A stretch of DNA of 64,000 nucleotides from GCA-2733415 sp965178655 (GCA_965178655.1 OZ238266.1:620001-684000), one strand, 5' to 3'; positions 34,488-44,002 are shown, counted from the first letter of the stretch. Numbers and translations are program-made. The notes: generated from the letters alone by a model not told the origin.

Positions 34488-35432
34488 CTATCGCCCCCTT
34501 GTTCGAGAACCTGACTGACTAGACCTTGTAGTTCTCGGAGCGCTATAGCTACGTGAACTTCCACTTCGTTTTGGTGTAGTACGTGTACGAGTAGGCGTTG
34601 CCTTACGAACAGGTTTTACAGTTCTTTTAGGAGTTGCTTTACGAACAGATCTTTTTGGTGTTGTTTTGCGAACAGTAGTTTTTCTTTTTTTAGAAACAGA
34701 CCTAACAACACGCTTAGGCGCTACTCTTGTAGAACGAGGTAAAACAGTATTAGATATAGGCCACAATGTTCTTGAACTTGTAGTACGTAATCTAGGCCTG
34801 TTGGTATTTAAACTGTATTGCGAGTTGACCACCATTCCTCTTCTTCCACGAACATTAGCATAATTTCTGCCGTAGTATCCGTTATAGTAAGGATTTCCAT
34901 AATATCCATTATAGTATGGACTTCCGTAATACCCATTGTAATATGGATTTCCGTAGTATCCGCCATAATACGGATAACCATAATATCCGTTATAATATGC
35001 ACTACCATAATATCCTGTAGACCATCCCCAACTCATACCACAAGAACTCCAATGGTTGTGATGGTGGTTTAAATGGCCGTGGCGCCAACATGATTGATAA
35101 TATGGTGTTGTTTGATACACCGACACATATGTTGTATTATCGTCTTGACATTCGTGCTCTTCTTCATACACAACTTCAACTTCAGAAGCCACCTCATCTT
35201 CCTCTACCGGAGTATCATAGTCTACTAGAGGCGTTCCAAAATAATTTTCATAATACGCAGCCTGTGTTGCTGAAGGAGTGGTTGGAGTTTCTGTTACTAC
35301 AACCGTATCGCTATAAATACCGTCATTAGCATACGCCACCGGTTGATAACTCCCACATGAGGCAAGAAAAACTATAGCTAAAATTGCTATAAATCCTTGT
35401 GTTTTACTTTTTGTTTGACAATTATATTTCAT
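34488..35432 (-). CDS. Lipoprotein with GYYG/NPYY tandem repeats and basic C-terminus
   Basis: A 314-residue low-complexity lipoprotein (lipobox FLASC, C26). After an acidic Thr/Glu segment (about 40-95) and a His-rich stretch (HGHLNHHHNHW), tandem units of the type YYGNPYYNG repeat about seven times (about 135-190). The last 110 residues are very basic (KKRKTTVRKTTPKRSVRK and RS-rich). Such proteins in flavobacteria are often mislabelled vitellogenin. Likely a cell-envelope structural or adhesive protein, but I infer this only from composition. It is AT/TC biased with an imperfect DNA repeat. Confidence 0.72.
   Translation of the reverse strand: MKYNCQTKSKTQGFIAILAIVFLASCGSYQPVAYANDGIYSDTVVVTETPTTPSATQAAYYENYFGTPLVDYDTPVEEDEVASEVEVVYEEEHECQDDNTTYVSVYQTTPYYQSCWRHGHLNHHHNHWSSCGMSWGWSTGYYGSAYYNGYYGYPYYGGYYGNPYYNGYYGSPYYNGYYGNPYYNGYYGRNYANVRGRRGMVVNSQYSLNTNRPRLRTTSSRTLWPISNTVLPRSTRVAPKRVVRSVSKKRKTTVRKTTPKRSVRKATPKRTVKPVRKATPTRTRTTPKRSGSSRSYSAPRTTRSSQSGSRTRGR
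34868..35015 (-). repeat. In-gene tandem repeat (GYYG-NPYY units)
   Basis: About seven imperfect copies of a unit of roughly 24 bases encoding YYG(N/S)PYYNG. Copies differ at third positions, so purifying selection at the protein level, or ageing of the repeats, is likely. Confidence 0.6.
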
Positions 35433-35451
35433 ATCTCTCTAATTTAAATTG

Positions 35452-35479
35452 TTGGACACTATAAAAATAGTTATTTTTG
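35452..35479 (+). promoter_or_regulatory. Flavobacterial promoter candidate for proS
   Basis: TTG (35452-35454), 17-base spacer, TATTTTTG (35472-35479), 54 bases before the proS ATG. A second weaker box (ATATTTGTG near 35510) lies closer. Confidence 0.5.
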
Positions 35480-35533
35480 CTGAAACTTTTTTATATTTAA
35501 CATAATCACAATATTTGTGCCAAAATACATTAT

Positions 35534-37018
35534 ATGAGCAAGAAATTACCTAAAAGGAGTGAAGATTTTTCACAATGGTACAATGAATTAGTTAAAAATG
35601 CTGGGCTTGCTGAAAATTCAGGCGTACGAGGATGCATGGTTATAAAGCCATACGGATTTGCTATTTGGGAACTAATGAAGGACCAATTAGATAAAATGTT
35701 TAAAGAAACAGGGCATCAAAACGCATATTTTCCAATTTTTGTACCAAAAAGTTTATTTGAAGCGGAAGAGAAAAACGCAGAAGGTTTTGCAAAAGAGTGC
35801 GCTGTTGTTACTCATTATAGATTAAAAACTGACCCTGAAGATGGCTCAAAACTAATTGTAGATCCAGAAGCTAAGCTAGAAGAAGAACTTATCGTTAGAC
35901 CTACATCTGAAGCCATTATATGGAACACATATAAAGGGTGGATTCAGTCTCATAGAGACCTACCATTACTTATTAACCAATGGGCAAATGTAGTCCGTTG
36001 GGAAATGCGTACCCGATTATTTTTAAGAACCAGTGAGTTTTTATGGCAAGAAGGGCACACTGCACACGCTACAAAACAAGAAGCTGTTGCAGAAGCTAAA
36101 CAAATGCACGATGTATATACTACTTTTGCGCAAGACTTTATGGCAATGCCTGTTATAAAAGGATACAAAAGTGATAGCGAACGATTTGCAGGAGCAGATG
36201 ACACCTTTACTATTGAAGCTTTAATGCAAGATGGTAAAGCGTTACAAGCAGGAACTTCTCATTTTTTAGGGCAAAATTTTTCAAAAGCATTTGATGTGAA
36301 ATTTCAAACTGCTGAAAGTAAAGAAGAATATGTTTGGGCAACAAGCTGGGGGGTTTCTACCAGGTTAATTGGCGCACTTATCATGACACATTCTGATGAC
36401 GAAGGACTAGTACTTCCTCCAAAACTAGCGCCATACCAAGTGGTTATTGTTCCTTTTTTAAACAAAAAGAAAGTAGAACAAAACGAACAATTAATAGCTA
36501 AAGCAGAAGAGATAAAAGCGGTACTTGCTCCGTTTGGCATTCGCGTAAAAATTGACACTGATGTTACTAAACGACCAGGATTTAAGTTTGCTGAATACGA
36601 ATTAAAAGGATACCCTTTACGAATTGTTGTAGGACCAAGAGATCTAGAAAACAACCAAGTAGAAATTGCAAGAAGAGATACCAAAGAAAAATCACTAGTA
36701 TCACTTGACGGAATTGGAACCTATGTAAATTCACTTTTAACAAGTATGCAAGACAGCTTATTTAATGCTGCTGAAAATTACAGAGATAATCACATTACAG
36801 AAGTTAATACCTTTGAAGAGTTTAAAACTGTTTTAGAAAGCAAAGGTGGTTTTCTTTCTGCTCATTGGGATGGCACTGAAGAAACCGAAGAGCTAATTAA
36901 AAACGACACTAAGGCAACAATTAGATGTATACCCTTAGACGCTAAAGAAGAGGAAGGTACGTGTGTATATTCAGGCAAACCATCTAAAAAACGTGTACTC
37001 TTTGCAAAAGCCTACTAA
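35534..37018 (+). CDS. proS: Prolyl-tRNA synthetase
   Basis: A 494-residue class II aminoacyl-tRNA synthetase of the short type (the eukaryote/archaea-like ProS without the editing insertion domain). Motif 2 is around WANVVRWEMRTRLFLRTSEFLWQEGHTA, motif 3 lies near 260-285, and the anticodon-binding domain spans about 290-400. The C-terminus is KRVLFAKAY, typical of this type. It charges tRNA-Pro with proline. Confidence 0.94.
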   Translation: MSKKLPKRSEDFSQWYNELVKNAGLAENSGVRGCMVIKPYGFAIWELMKDQLDKMFKETGHQNAYFPIFVPKSLFEAEEKNAEGFAKECAVVTHYRLKTDPEDGSKLIVDPEAKLEEELIVRPTSEAIIWNTYKGWIQSHRDLPLLINQWANVVRWEMRTRLFLRTSEFLWQEGHTAHATKQEAVAEAKQMHDVYTTFAQDFMAMPVIKGYKSDSERFAGADDTFTIEALMQDGKALQAGTSHFLGQNFSKAFDVKFQTAESKEEYVWATSWGVSTRLIGALIMTHSDDEGLVLPPKLAPYQVVIVPFLNKKKVEQNEQLIAKAEEIKAVLAPFGIRVKIDTDVTKRPGFKFAEYELKGYPLRIVVGPRDLENNQVEIARRDTKEKSLVSLDGIGTYVNSLLTSMQDSLFNAAENYRDNHITEVNTFEEFKTVLESKGGFLSAHWDGTEETEELIKNDTKATIRCIPLDAKEEEGTCVYSGKPSKKRVLFAKAY

Positions 37019-37047
37019 TTTTTTTTCAAAAAAACAGTAGCTGTTTA

Positions 37048-37077
37048 TTGCAGGACTTAAAAATAGTTGTATTTTTG
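37048..37077 (+). promoter_or_regulatory. Promoter of the tRNA-Glu cluster
   Basis: TTG (37048-37050), 19-base spacer, TATTTTTG (37070-37077), 21 bases before the first tRNA. This is a strong fit to the flavobacterial consensus. Confidence 0.7.
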
Positions 37078-37098
37078 CACCCGCAATTAAAAACAATT

Positions 37099-37170
37099 GG
37101 CCCATTCGTCTAGTGGTTAGGACGCTAGGTTTTCATCCTAGAAACAGGAGTTCGATTCTCCTATGGGCTA
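37099..37170 (+). tRNA. tRNA-Glu (anticodon TTC)
   Basis: A 72-base cloverleaf: acceptor stem GGCCCAT/ATGGGCT, D arm GTCTAGTGGTTAGGAC, anticodon stem CTAGG/CCTAG with loop TTTTCAT (anticodon TTC), T arm CAGGAGTTCGATTCTCCT. The 3' CCA is not encoded. Confidence 0.96.
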
Positions 37171-37214
37171 CTACATTTTAGTAGTATTTTACTCCTAATA
37201 ATGTTATTATAATT

Positions 37215-37286
37215 GGCCCATTCGTCTAGTGGTTAGGACGCTAGGTTTTCATCCTAGAAACAGGAGTTCGATTCTCCTATGGGCTA
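37215..37286 (+). tRNA. tRNA-Glu (anticodon TTC), second identical copy
   Basis: 72 bases identical to the copy at 37099, 44 bases downstream, likely co-transcribed. It also lacks the encoded CCA. It is directly followed by rpsT. Confidence 0.96.
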
Positions 37287-37321
37287 CTTTTTATTTATAA
37301 AAAAAACAAAACAAATTAGAT

Positions 37322-37573
37322 ATGGCAAATCACAAGTCAGCATTAAAAAGAATCAGAAGTAACGAATCTAAAAGATTACGTAACAAATACCAGCACAAAA
37401 CTACTCGTAACGCAATTAAAGTTTTACGTGAGTTAACAGACAAGGCAGCTGCAGAAAAAATGTTTCCTTCTATCGTTTCTATGATTGATAAAATTGCTAA
37501 AAACAATATTATCCATAAAAACAAAGCAGCTAACTTAAAATCTAACTTAGCAAAACACGTAGCAGCGCTTTAA
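37322..37573 (+). CDS. rpsT: 30S ribosomal protein S20
   Basis: An 83-residue, Lys/Arg/Ala-rich helical protein (MANHKSALKRIRSNESKRLRN), a classic bS20 sequence. It binds 16S rRNA in the small subunit. It sits 35 bases after the second tRNA-Glu and may be partly read from the tRNA promoter. A terminator follows at 37600. Confidence 0.97.
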   Translation: MANHKSALKRIRSNESKRLRNKYQHKTTRNAIKVLRELTDKAAAEKMFPSIVSMIDKIAKNNIIHKNKAANLKSNLAKHVAAL

Positions 37574-37599
37574 TACGCTCTACTGTTTTAACACATAAT

Positions 37600-37631
37600 A
37601 GTCTTCATTTTTATAAATGAGGACTTTTTTT
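37600..37631 (+). terminator. Terminator after rpsT
   Basis: Stem AGTCTTCATTT / AAATGAGGACT with loop TTAT (one G-T/mismatch) followed by seven T residues. Confidence 0.75.
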
Positions 37632-37672
37632 GCTTTTATTCACTAAGGTGTTTTTACCTAAAAAAAGGCAAT

Positions 37673-37709
37673 AAAAAAAGTGCTTTGAATTACTCAAAGC
37701 ACTTTTTTT
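37673..37709. terminator. Terminator after rho (bidirectional)
   Basis: Stem AAAAAAAGTGCTTTGA / TCAAAGCACTTTTTTT with loop ATTAC, just downstream of the rho stop on the minus strand. Confidence 0.8.
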
Positions 37710-37728
37710 ATTTAATACAATCAAGATG

Positions 37729-39411
37729 CTATCCGTTCATTGAAATTAACAACTCTTCATTGTTACGCGTACTCTTTACTCTATCATACACAAACTCCAT
37801 TGCCTCTACAGGATTCATTCCTGACAAGTACCTACGCATTACCCACATGCGTTTAATTGTTTTATCATCTAACAACAAGTCATCTCTACGAGTACTTGAC
37901 GATATTAAATCAATAGCAGGGAATATTCTTCTATTAGCAATTCTTCTATCCAATTGCAGCTCCATATTACCTGTCCCTTTAAACTCTTCAAAAATAACCT
38001 CATCCATTTTAGAACCTGTATCCGTAAGCGCCGTTCCAATAATTGATAACGAACCGCCACCTTCAATATTTCTGGCTGCTCCAAAGAAACGTTTTGGTTT
38101 GTGAAGTGCGTTTGAATCTACCCCTCCACTCAATACTTTTCCAGATGCTGGCTGTACCGTATTATATGCTCTTGCTAAACGCGTTATAGAATCTAGCAAG
38201 ATTACTACATCATGTCCGCACTCTACCAAACGTTTGGCTTTTTCTAAAACAAGATTTGCTATCCTAACATGCTCATGCGCTTCCTTATCAAAAGTTGAAG
38301 CAATAACCTCTCCTCTTACACTTCGCTGCATATCGGTTACCTCTTCCGGACGTTCGTCAATTAGCAATACCAATTGATACACCTCTGGATGATTTGCCGC
38401 AATAGCATTAGCCAATTCTTTTAACAGCATTGTTTTTCCTGTTTTAGGCTGCGAAACAATAATAGCACGCTGCCCTTTCCCTATTGGTGTAAACAAATCC
38501 ATTACACGCGTAGAAACAGTACTTTGTTTTTCTCCTAATTTAAATTTCTCATCAGGAAACAACGGTGTTAAGTGTTCAAAAGAAACCCTATCTCTAACAA
38601 TGTTAGGTGCTTGTCCGTTAATTTTACTTACTTTAATAAGCGGGAAATATTTTTCGCCTTCTTTTGGCGGACGTACATGACCTAAAACGGTGTCTCCAGA
38701 TTTTAAACCAAACAACCTAATTTGTGATTGCGACACATAAATATCATCCGGAGATGATAAGTAATTATAATCCGACGATCTTAAAAAACCATAACCATCC
38801 TGCATAAGATCTAACACACCTTCGCTTTCTATAATAGCATCAAACTCAAAATCAGGCTCCTTATAACGATTTCTTGAATCTTTATTCCCATCCTTTCCTT
38901 TGTGCTGGTTATGAGTCCCTTTATTTTTATGCTGTTGATTTCTATGTTGTGGCTTTGTTTGTTGTGACTTTGCTTGTTGCGACTTTGTTTGCTGCTGCTG
39001 CTGATTTCTATGTTGCGGCTTTGCCTGTTGCTGTTTATTATTATTCTTTGAATTATTTGAGCTATCTGAAACTACAGGTGTTTCTTTAGTCTCTTTTTCA
39101 TCAGAATCATTCTTTTTTTCTATTATTTTCTCCTCTGCTTTAACCTCAGACACAGTATTATCTTTTGCTGCAAACGATGGTTTTGGAGCTTCCTTTTCTC
39201 TCAAAACACGGGTGCGTTTCTTTTTCTGCTCTCCTTCAGGAGTTGCTTCTGCTTTATTTGGTTTTGGCGCAGATTTTTCTGCCTGAACATCTAAGATTTT
39301 ATATATTAAGTCTAGTTTTTTTAATGACTTATATTTTGGTATACTTATTGTTTTTGCAATCTCTTGCAAGTCAACAAGTTTTTTTTCTTTTAATTGTGAA
39401 ATTTCAAACAT
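37729..39411 (-). CDS. rho: Transcription termination factor Rho with long disordered N-terminal insert
   Basis: A 560-residue Rho. Rho N-domain about 1-42, then a low-complexity insert (about 45-190) rich in K, E, Q, N and S, including QQQQT-type runs. The RNA-binding cold-shock-like domain lies at about 193-265, and the ATPase core has a P-loop at SQPKTGKTMLL (about 322-332) and Walker B at VILLDSITR. The hexameric helicase ends transcripts. The insert is typical of Bacteroidota Rho; in Bacteroides it was reported to drive phase separation. A DUF4293 gene is divergent from it. Confidence 0.96.
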   Translation of the reverse strand: MFEISQLKEKKLVDLQEIAKTISIPKYKSLKKLDLIYKILDVQAEKSAPKPNKAEATPEGEQKKKRTRVLREKEAPKPSFAAKDNTVSEVKAEEKIIEKKNDSDEKETKETPVVSDSSNNSKNNNKQQQAKPQHRNQQQQQTKSQQAKSQQTKPQHRNQQHKNKGTHNQHKGKDGNKDSRNRYKEPDFEFDAIIESEGVLDLMQDGYGFLRSSDYNYLSSPDDIYVSQSQIRLFGLKSGDTVLGHVRPPKEGEKYFPLIKVSKINGQAPNIVRDRVSFEHLTPLFPDEKFKLGEKQSTVSTRVMDLFTPIGKGQRAIIVSQPKTGKTMLLKELANAIAANHPEVYQLVLLIDERPEEVTDMQRSVRGEVIASTFDKEAHEHVRIANLVLEKAKRLVECGHDVVILLDSITRLARAYNTVQPASGKVLSGGVDSNALHKPKRFFGAARNIEGGGSLSIIGTALTDTGSKMDEVIFEEFKGTGNMELQLDRRIANRRIFPAIDLISSSTRRDDLLLDDKTIKRMWVMRRYLSGMNPVEAMEFVYDRVKSTRNNEELLISMNG

Positions 39412-39690
39412 TTAATCGGAATAATTTAGTTGGATTGGCACTTTTGAAACAAAGGCCTACATGAAGATAATTACGCCCATGGCAGTAATTTATTCTACAA
39501 TAATACAACTTTATTTTTCAATCACAGGTATAAACCATGATTAATCAAGTGCCTATTTTATAGAAAAAGACAATAGCAGCTACTCTAAAACACTTAGCGT
39601 CATTCAATTATATAAACTTGCCTGAAAAATTGTTTTTTTTCACTAACAAGCATCAATTACTACAGATAGTTTTCCTATTTTTGTGCTGTT

Positions 39691-40101
39691 ATGATACAAC
39701 GCATACAATCTATATATCTATTTGCAGCTGCCTTAATTTCTGGCGTGCTACCTTTTGTTTTCTACTTATGGAAAACTACAGATAACATTATTGTATTTGC
39801 AAAAGACACACCGCTTATTCTTGCAGGATTTATTTGTTCTGCTATTGCAAGTAGTGCTAGTATTTTTATGTTTAACAACCGTAAGTCGCAATTTATTATT
39901 GGCCGACTAAACATCATATTAAACTTTATTTTACTAATAGTGTTCTCGTATTTATCACTAACTGCACCTGGAGAAATGAATATTTCAGAGAAAGGTGTTG
40001 GGATGTTTCTTCCTATTATCGTTATTATATTATTAGCCTTAGCGAACAAGGCAATAAAGAAGGACGAAGATCTTGTGAAATCTGCTGATAGACTACGTTA
40101 A
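39691..40101 (+). CDS. DUF4293 family membrane protein
   Basis: A 136-residue protein with four hydrophobic helices (about 7-25, 44-60, 70-90, 102-120) starting MIQRIQSIYLF, the signature of DUF4293. The family is found in Bacteroidota next to rho, as here. Function unknown. A -7 box TATTTTTG (39676-39683) ends seven bases before the ATG, suggesting a very short leader. Confidence 0.87.
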   Translation: MIQRIQSIYLFAAALISGVLPFVFYLWKTTDNIIVFAKDTPLILAGFICSAIASSASIFMFNNRKSQFIIGRLNIILNFILLIVFSYLSLTAPGEMNISEKGVGMFLPIIVIILLALANKAIKKDEDLVKSADRLR

Positions 40102-40130
40102 ACCTATCTTAGTATTATTTTTAGTGCGTA

Positions 40131-40163
40131 AAAAAAAGCCCAAAGTATACTTTGGGCTTTTTT
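40131..40163 (+). terminator. Terminator after DUF4293
   Basis: Stem AAAAAAGCCCAAAG / CTTTGGGCTTTTTT with loop TATA and a T tract. Confidence 0.8.
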
Positions 40164-40262
40164 GATTTACCATTTTATCTATCCACATATCATAAACTCA
40201 AAAAAAAAGAGTACTTTTAAAATATTCAATTAAAAAAAAGGGTTACCACTCTAAATTAAGTT

Positions 40263-40886
40263 ATGCAGCAAATAAAAATTCATATTATTGATGATCACCA
40301 AATAGTACTAGATGGGCTAATTGCTATTCTTGACTTAGAGTCGAACTTTACTATTGTAGAATCTTCTTTAAACGGTAAAAATATTTTAAAAAAAACACAA
40401 CAGAATAGCGCAGATATTTTAATATTAGATATCAATATGCCAGAAGTAGATGGCATTGATATTCTTAAAGAGTTTAAAGAGAAAAAAAACTCCTGCAAAA
40501 CGATTGTACTTTCTAGCTATGAAGACACTAATTTAATTAAAGAAGTTCTAAAACTTGGCGCTAACGGGTACCTTTCTAAGCAATGTGCAAGCGAAAATAT
40601 TGTAAAAGCGATTAACTCGGTTTATAATGGTGAGTACTATTTTTCTGATACTATTAAAGAAAAAATTGTTGCAAAATTCAAAACAGATAGCGACAATAGT
40701 TTAACCAAAAGAGAACTTGAAATTATGAAATTAATCATTCAAGAACACACAACTAAAGAAATAAGCAAGCAACTTACCATTAGTGTTAACACTGTAGAGA
40801 CACATCGAAAAAATCTAATGAAAAAGTTAAACATTAAAACCACTATTGGCCTTGCAAAATATGCCATTGAAAACAAACTAACCTAA
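40263..40886 (+). CDS. NarL/FixJ-type response regulator
   Basis: A 207-residue response regulator: receiver domain (about 1-120) with phospho-acceptor D56 in ILILDINMP and D10/D11, and K105 region YLSKQC. The LuxR-type DNA-binding domain spans about 140-205 (LTKRELEIMKLI, TKEISKQLTISVNTVETHRKNL). The kinase gene follows 11 bases downstream. Target genes unknown. Confidence 0.94.
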   Translation: MQQIKIHIIDDHQIVLDGLIAILDLESNFTIVESSLNGKNILKKTQQNSADILILDINMPEVDGIDILKEFKEKKNSCKTIVLSSYEDTNLIKEVLKLGANGYLSKQCASENIVKAINSVYNGEYYFSDTIKEKIVAKFKTDSDNSLTKRELEIMKLIIQEHTTKEISKQLTISVNTVETHRKNLMKKLNIKTTIGLAKYAIENKLT

Positions 40887-40897
40887 TCTCTCCGGTT

Positions 40898-42646
40898 ATG
40901 ATTTACGCAAAAAAAACACACACTATTCTTCTTTTATTATTCTTTATAACTACCCTCTGCTTTTCGCAGAAAGATAGCGTAGATTACTTTAAAAAAGTGG
41001 ACTCCCACATTAAATTAAATCAGAAAGAAGAAGCCTATACCCTTTCTTATAAACAATTAGAAAAAGCGATTGACTCACACAATATCCCATTGCAAATAAA
41101 ATGGAACAACACTCTTGGTGAATTATTTAAGCATAATAATAGTTTTTTATCTGCCCTAAAACATTTTACCAATGCCAAAAAACTAAGCACACAACAGAAC
41201 GACTCCTTAACTATTGCAAACGCTTATTTTAACATTGGGAGCCTTAATCTTTTAGAATACAGCAAAATCACATACAAAGAACAACGAACAGATGTCGCTC
41301 TTGACAAAAGAGATGCTGCTATAAAAAAATTTAATTTCGTTATTGCTAATTTTGAGAAGTACAATGGCGCCGAAAAAACCATTGCAAAAACTTACGCAAA
41401 CCTTACTGGGATACATTCTTACAAAGGAGAGTATGATAGGGCTGAGAAAACCTCAAAAAAAGCAATAACACACTACCAAAAAATACATGACACTATTTCA
41501 ATAATTGGCGTACAAATAAACCTTGCCGTATCTCAAATGTATCAAGGTCAATTAACTAAATCTGAAAAAACACATTTAGATGCTCTGCCTTTCCTTAAAG
41601 ACACAACCAATTTAAAAGTCCTACAGTTTAAAACCGTTGCGCTATCTAACTTGGCTCATATTTATGGTAAAAAAAAGCAATTATCCAAGTCAATAGATTA
41701 TCTAGAAAAAGCACACAAGCTCAACATGTATATGCTTGAAAAGAGCAATAATAAAGCACTTGTAGAGATTGAAGCAAAATATAATCAAGAAAGCCTAATA
41801 CAAGAAGAACAAGCCAAACTAAACATTGCTATTGCAGAAAACAAAACAACAAAATTATGGTTTTGGATTTCAGGTTTAGCAGGAACATCTTTCCTTTTAC
41901 TTGCTATTGCTTTATACCGGAATAGCAAACTAAAACAACGAAGTTTAGAGTTAAAGATTACTCAAGATGCTTATGTCAAAAACCAAGAATTACAAAAACT
42001 TAATGAACAAAACCAATACAACATTCTTAACGCCACATTAGACGGAAAAGTAAATGAACGTAAGCTTATAGCCCAAACATTACACGACAGCGTTAGCGCA
42101 TTACTTTCTTCTGCTAAAATGCATCTACAGGTGGTTAAGAAAAAAAGCAGCACACCAATTGAAGAGCTCGACAAATCGCAACGTATTATTACCGAAGCAT
42201 CCAATAAAATAAGAGACCTTTCTCACCACCTCATCTCTGCTATACTCCTAAAGCTTGGGCTAAAGGCTGCAATAGATGATTTATGTGAAAAATACAGTAA
42301 TGATGCTCTTAAGTTTAGCCTTATCACGTCTTGTGAAATACCACGATTTAATCAAAATTTTGAAATAAGAGTACATAATATTATTCAAGAAATTTCAAAT
42401 AATATCATTAAACACAGTCAAGCTACAAAAGCAAGCATTACAATTGACATTAAACACAACAAGCTCATTATTACTATAACAGATAACGGCATTGGCTTCA
42501 ACCCTACCAAAGTAAAAACTAAAAAAGGAATAGGGTTAAGTCAAGTAAAAGCACGTATAGAAAGTGCTAATGGAAAACTAAAAATACAATCTAAAAAAAA
42601 CAAAGGCACTACCATTTTTATAGAAAAAAACATTATACCCCTGTAA
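40898..42646 (+). CDS. TPR-containing sensor histidine kinase
   Basis: A 582-residue kinase. Signal-like N-terminus (about 9-24), TPR repeats about 35-300 predicted outside the membrane, one helix (about 318-338), a coiled coil (about 345-390), HisKA_3 with H396 in QTLHDSVSALL, and an ATPase domain (about 490-580; EISNNIIKHS, DNGIGF, GIGLSQVKARI). It is the cognate partner of the NarL-type regulator just upstream. The ligand is unknown; TPR periplasmic sensors of this kind are common in flavobacteria. Confidence 0.92.
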   Translation: MIYAKKTHTILLLLFFITTLCFSQKDSVDYFKKVDSHIKLNQKEEAYTLSYKQLEKAIDSHNIPLQIKWNNTLGELFKHNNSFLSALKHFTNAKKLSTQQNDSLTIANAYFNIGSLNLLEYSKITYKEQRTDVALDKRDAAIKKFNFVIANFEKYNGAEKTIAKTYANLTGIHSYKGEYDRAEKTSKKAITHYQKIHDTISIIGVQINLAVSQMYQGQLTKSEKTHLDALPFLKDTTNLKVLQFKTVALSNLAHIYGKKKQLSKSIDYLEKAHKLNMYMLEKSNNKALVEIEAKYNQESLIQEEQAKLNIAIAENKTTKLWFWISGLAGTSFLLLAIALYRNSKLKQRSLELKITQDAYVKNQELQKLNEQNQYNILNATLDGKVNERKLIAQTLHDSVSALLSSAKMHLQVVKKKSSTPIEELDKSQRIITEASNKIRDLSHHLISAILLKLGLKAAIDDLCEKYSNDALKFSLITSCEIPRFNQNFEIRVHNIIQEISNNIIKHSQATKASITIDIKHNKLIITITDNGIGFNPTKVKTKKGIGLSQVKARIESANGKLKIQSKKNKGTTIFIEKNIIPL

Positions 42647-42808
42647 AGCATATAAACACATTTAGCACACCTATAATTATCTCCGTTTTTTTACCAAGAA
42701 TTAAATTTTGTTATAGCAATTTTCAAAAAAAATAAATGACCAATAATTCTTTAAATTAAACGGATAGTTTTACATTTGCGTAGCTTTTAAAAGATAACAA
42801 AGTACACT

Positions 42809-44002
42809 ATGAATTTACACGAATATCAAGGTAAAGAAATATTAAGCAGTTTTGGCGTTAGAATTCAAAGAGGAATTGTAGCACAAACCGCTGACGAGGC
42901 TGTTGCAGCAGCAAAAAAATTAACAGAAGACACTGGAACAGGTTGGCACGTTATTAAGGCACAAGTACACGCTGGAGGGCGCGGAAAAGGTGGCGGCGTA
43001 AAACTTGCTAAAAACCTAGACCAAGTTAAAGAAATAGCAGGACAAATCATTGGTATGGATTTGGTTACACCTCAAACTTCAGCAGAAGGAAAGAGAGTAC
43101 ACCAAGTTTTAGTTGCAGAAGATGTATACTATCCTGGAGAAAGTGAAACAAGTGAGTTTTATGTATCTGTTTTATTAAACAGAGCTACCGGAAAAAATAT
43201 GGTAATGTATTCTACTGAAGGTGGTATGGATATTGAAACTGTTGCTGAAGAAACACCACACTTAATTTTTACTGAAGAAATAGATCCTGCAACAGGATTA
43301 CTACCTTTTCAAGCAAGAAAAGTTGCTTTTAACTTAGGGCTTTCTGGAAAAGCATTTAAAGAAATGACAAAATTCGTTGCTGCGCTATACAAAGCATATG
43401 TTGAGTCTGATTCTTCAATGTTTGAAATTAACCCTGTATTAAAAACATCTGATGATTTAATCATGGCTGTTGATGCAAAGGTTACTATTGACGATAATGC
43501 GCTTTACAGACGTAAAGACTATTTAGCAATGCGTGATTTGAGAGAAGAAAACGCTATTGAAGTTGAAGCAGGTGCACTTGGGTTAAACTATGTAGATCTA
43601 GACGGAAACGTTGGTTGTATGGTTAACGGTGCTGGTTTAGCTATGGCTACTATGGATTTAATTAAAATGTCTGGTGGAGAACCAGCTAACTTTTTAGATG
43701 TTGGTGGTACTGCAGATGCTAAGCGTGTTGAAGAAGCTTTTAGAATTATCTTAAAAGACCCTAATGTAAAAGCTATATTAGTAAATATTTTTGGAGGTAT
43801 TGTACGTTGTGATCGTGTTGCCGAAGGAATTATTGCAGCTTTCAAAAGCATGGGAGACGCTATGAATGTTCCGTTAATTGTTCGTTTACAAGGAACAAAT
43901 GCAGACATTGCCAAAAAATTAATTGATGATTCTGGTTTAGCAGTACAATCTGCTACTGCTTTTAAAGAAGCTGCCGATAAAGTAAAAGCGGTATTAGCAT
44001 AA
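42809..44002 (+). CDS. sucC: Succinyl-CoA synthetase beta subunit (ADP-forming)
   Basis: A 397-residue ATP-grasp protein: MNLHEYQGKEIL N-terminus, KAQVHAGGRGKGGGVKLA nucleotide loop, FEINPV and GGTADAKRV with IFGGIVRCD in the C-terminal CoA-ligase domain. With SucD (not in this window) it converts succinyl-CoA to succinate with ATP in the TCA cycle. A -7 box TACATTTG (42771-42778) lies upstream. Followed by a strong terminator. Confidence 0.96.
   Translation: MNLHEYQGKEILSSFGVRIQRGIVAQTADEAVAAAKKLTEDTGTGWHVIKAQVHAGGRGKGGGVKLAKNLDQVKEIAGQIIGMDLVTPQTSAEGKRVHQVLVAEDVYYPGESETSEFYVSVLLNRATGKNMVMYSTEGGMDIETVAEETPHLIFTEEIDPATGLLPFQARKVAFNLGLSGKAFKEMTKFVAALYKAYVESDSSMFEINPVLKTSDDLIMAVDAKVTIDDNALYRRKDYLAMRDLREENAIEVEAGALGLNYVDLDGNVGCMVNGAGLAMATMDLIKMSGGEPANFLDVGGTADAKRVEEAFRIILKDPNVKAILVNIFGGIVRCDRVAEGIIAAFKSMGDAMNVPLIVRLQGTNADIAKKLIDDSGLAVQSATAFKEAADKVKAVLA

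Noticed and set aside
34818..35072. Plus-strand open frame of 84 codons over the GYYG repeat
   Set aside because: It is the shadow of the repeat on the opposite strand of the lipoprotein gene, with a repetitive I/V/S composition and no start context.
37099..37286. Tandem tRNA-Glu as an integration (att) site of an island
   Set aside because: No integrase and no direct repeat of the tRNA 3' end beyond the second intact tRNA; flanking genes (proS, rpsT, rho) are housekeeping.
39412..39690. Hidden gene or RNA in the rho/DUF4293 divergent region
   Set aside because: No frame longer than a few codons, no hairpin with a T tract, and no tRNA-like fold.
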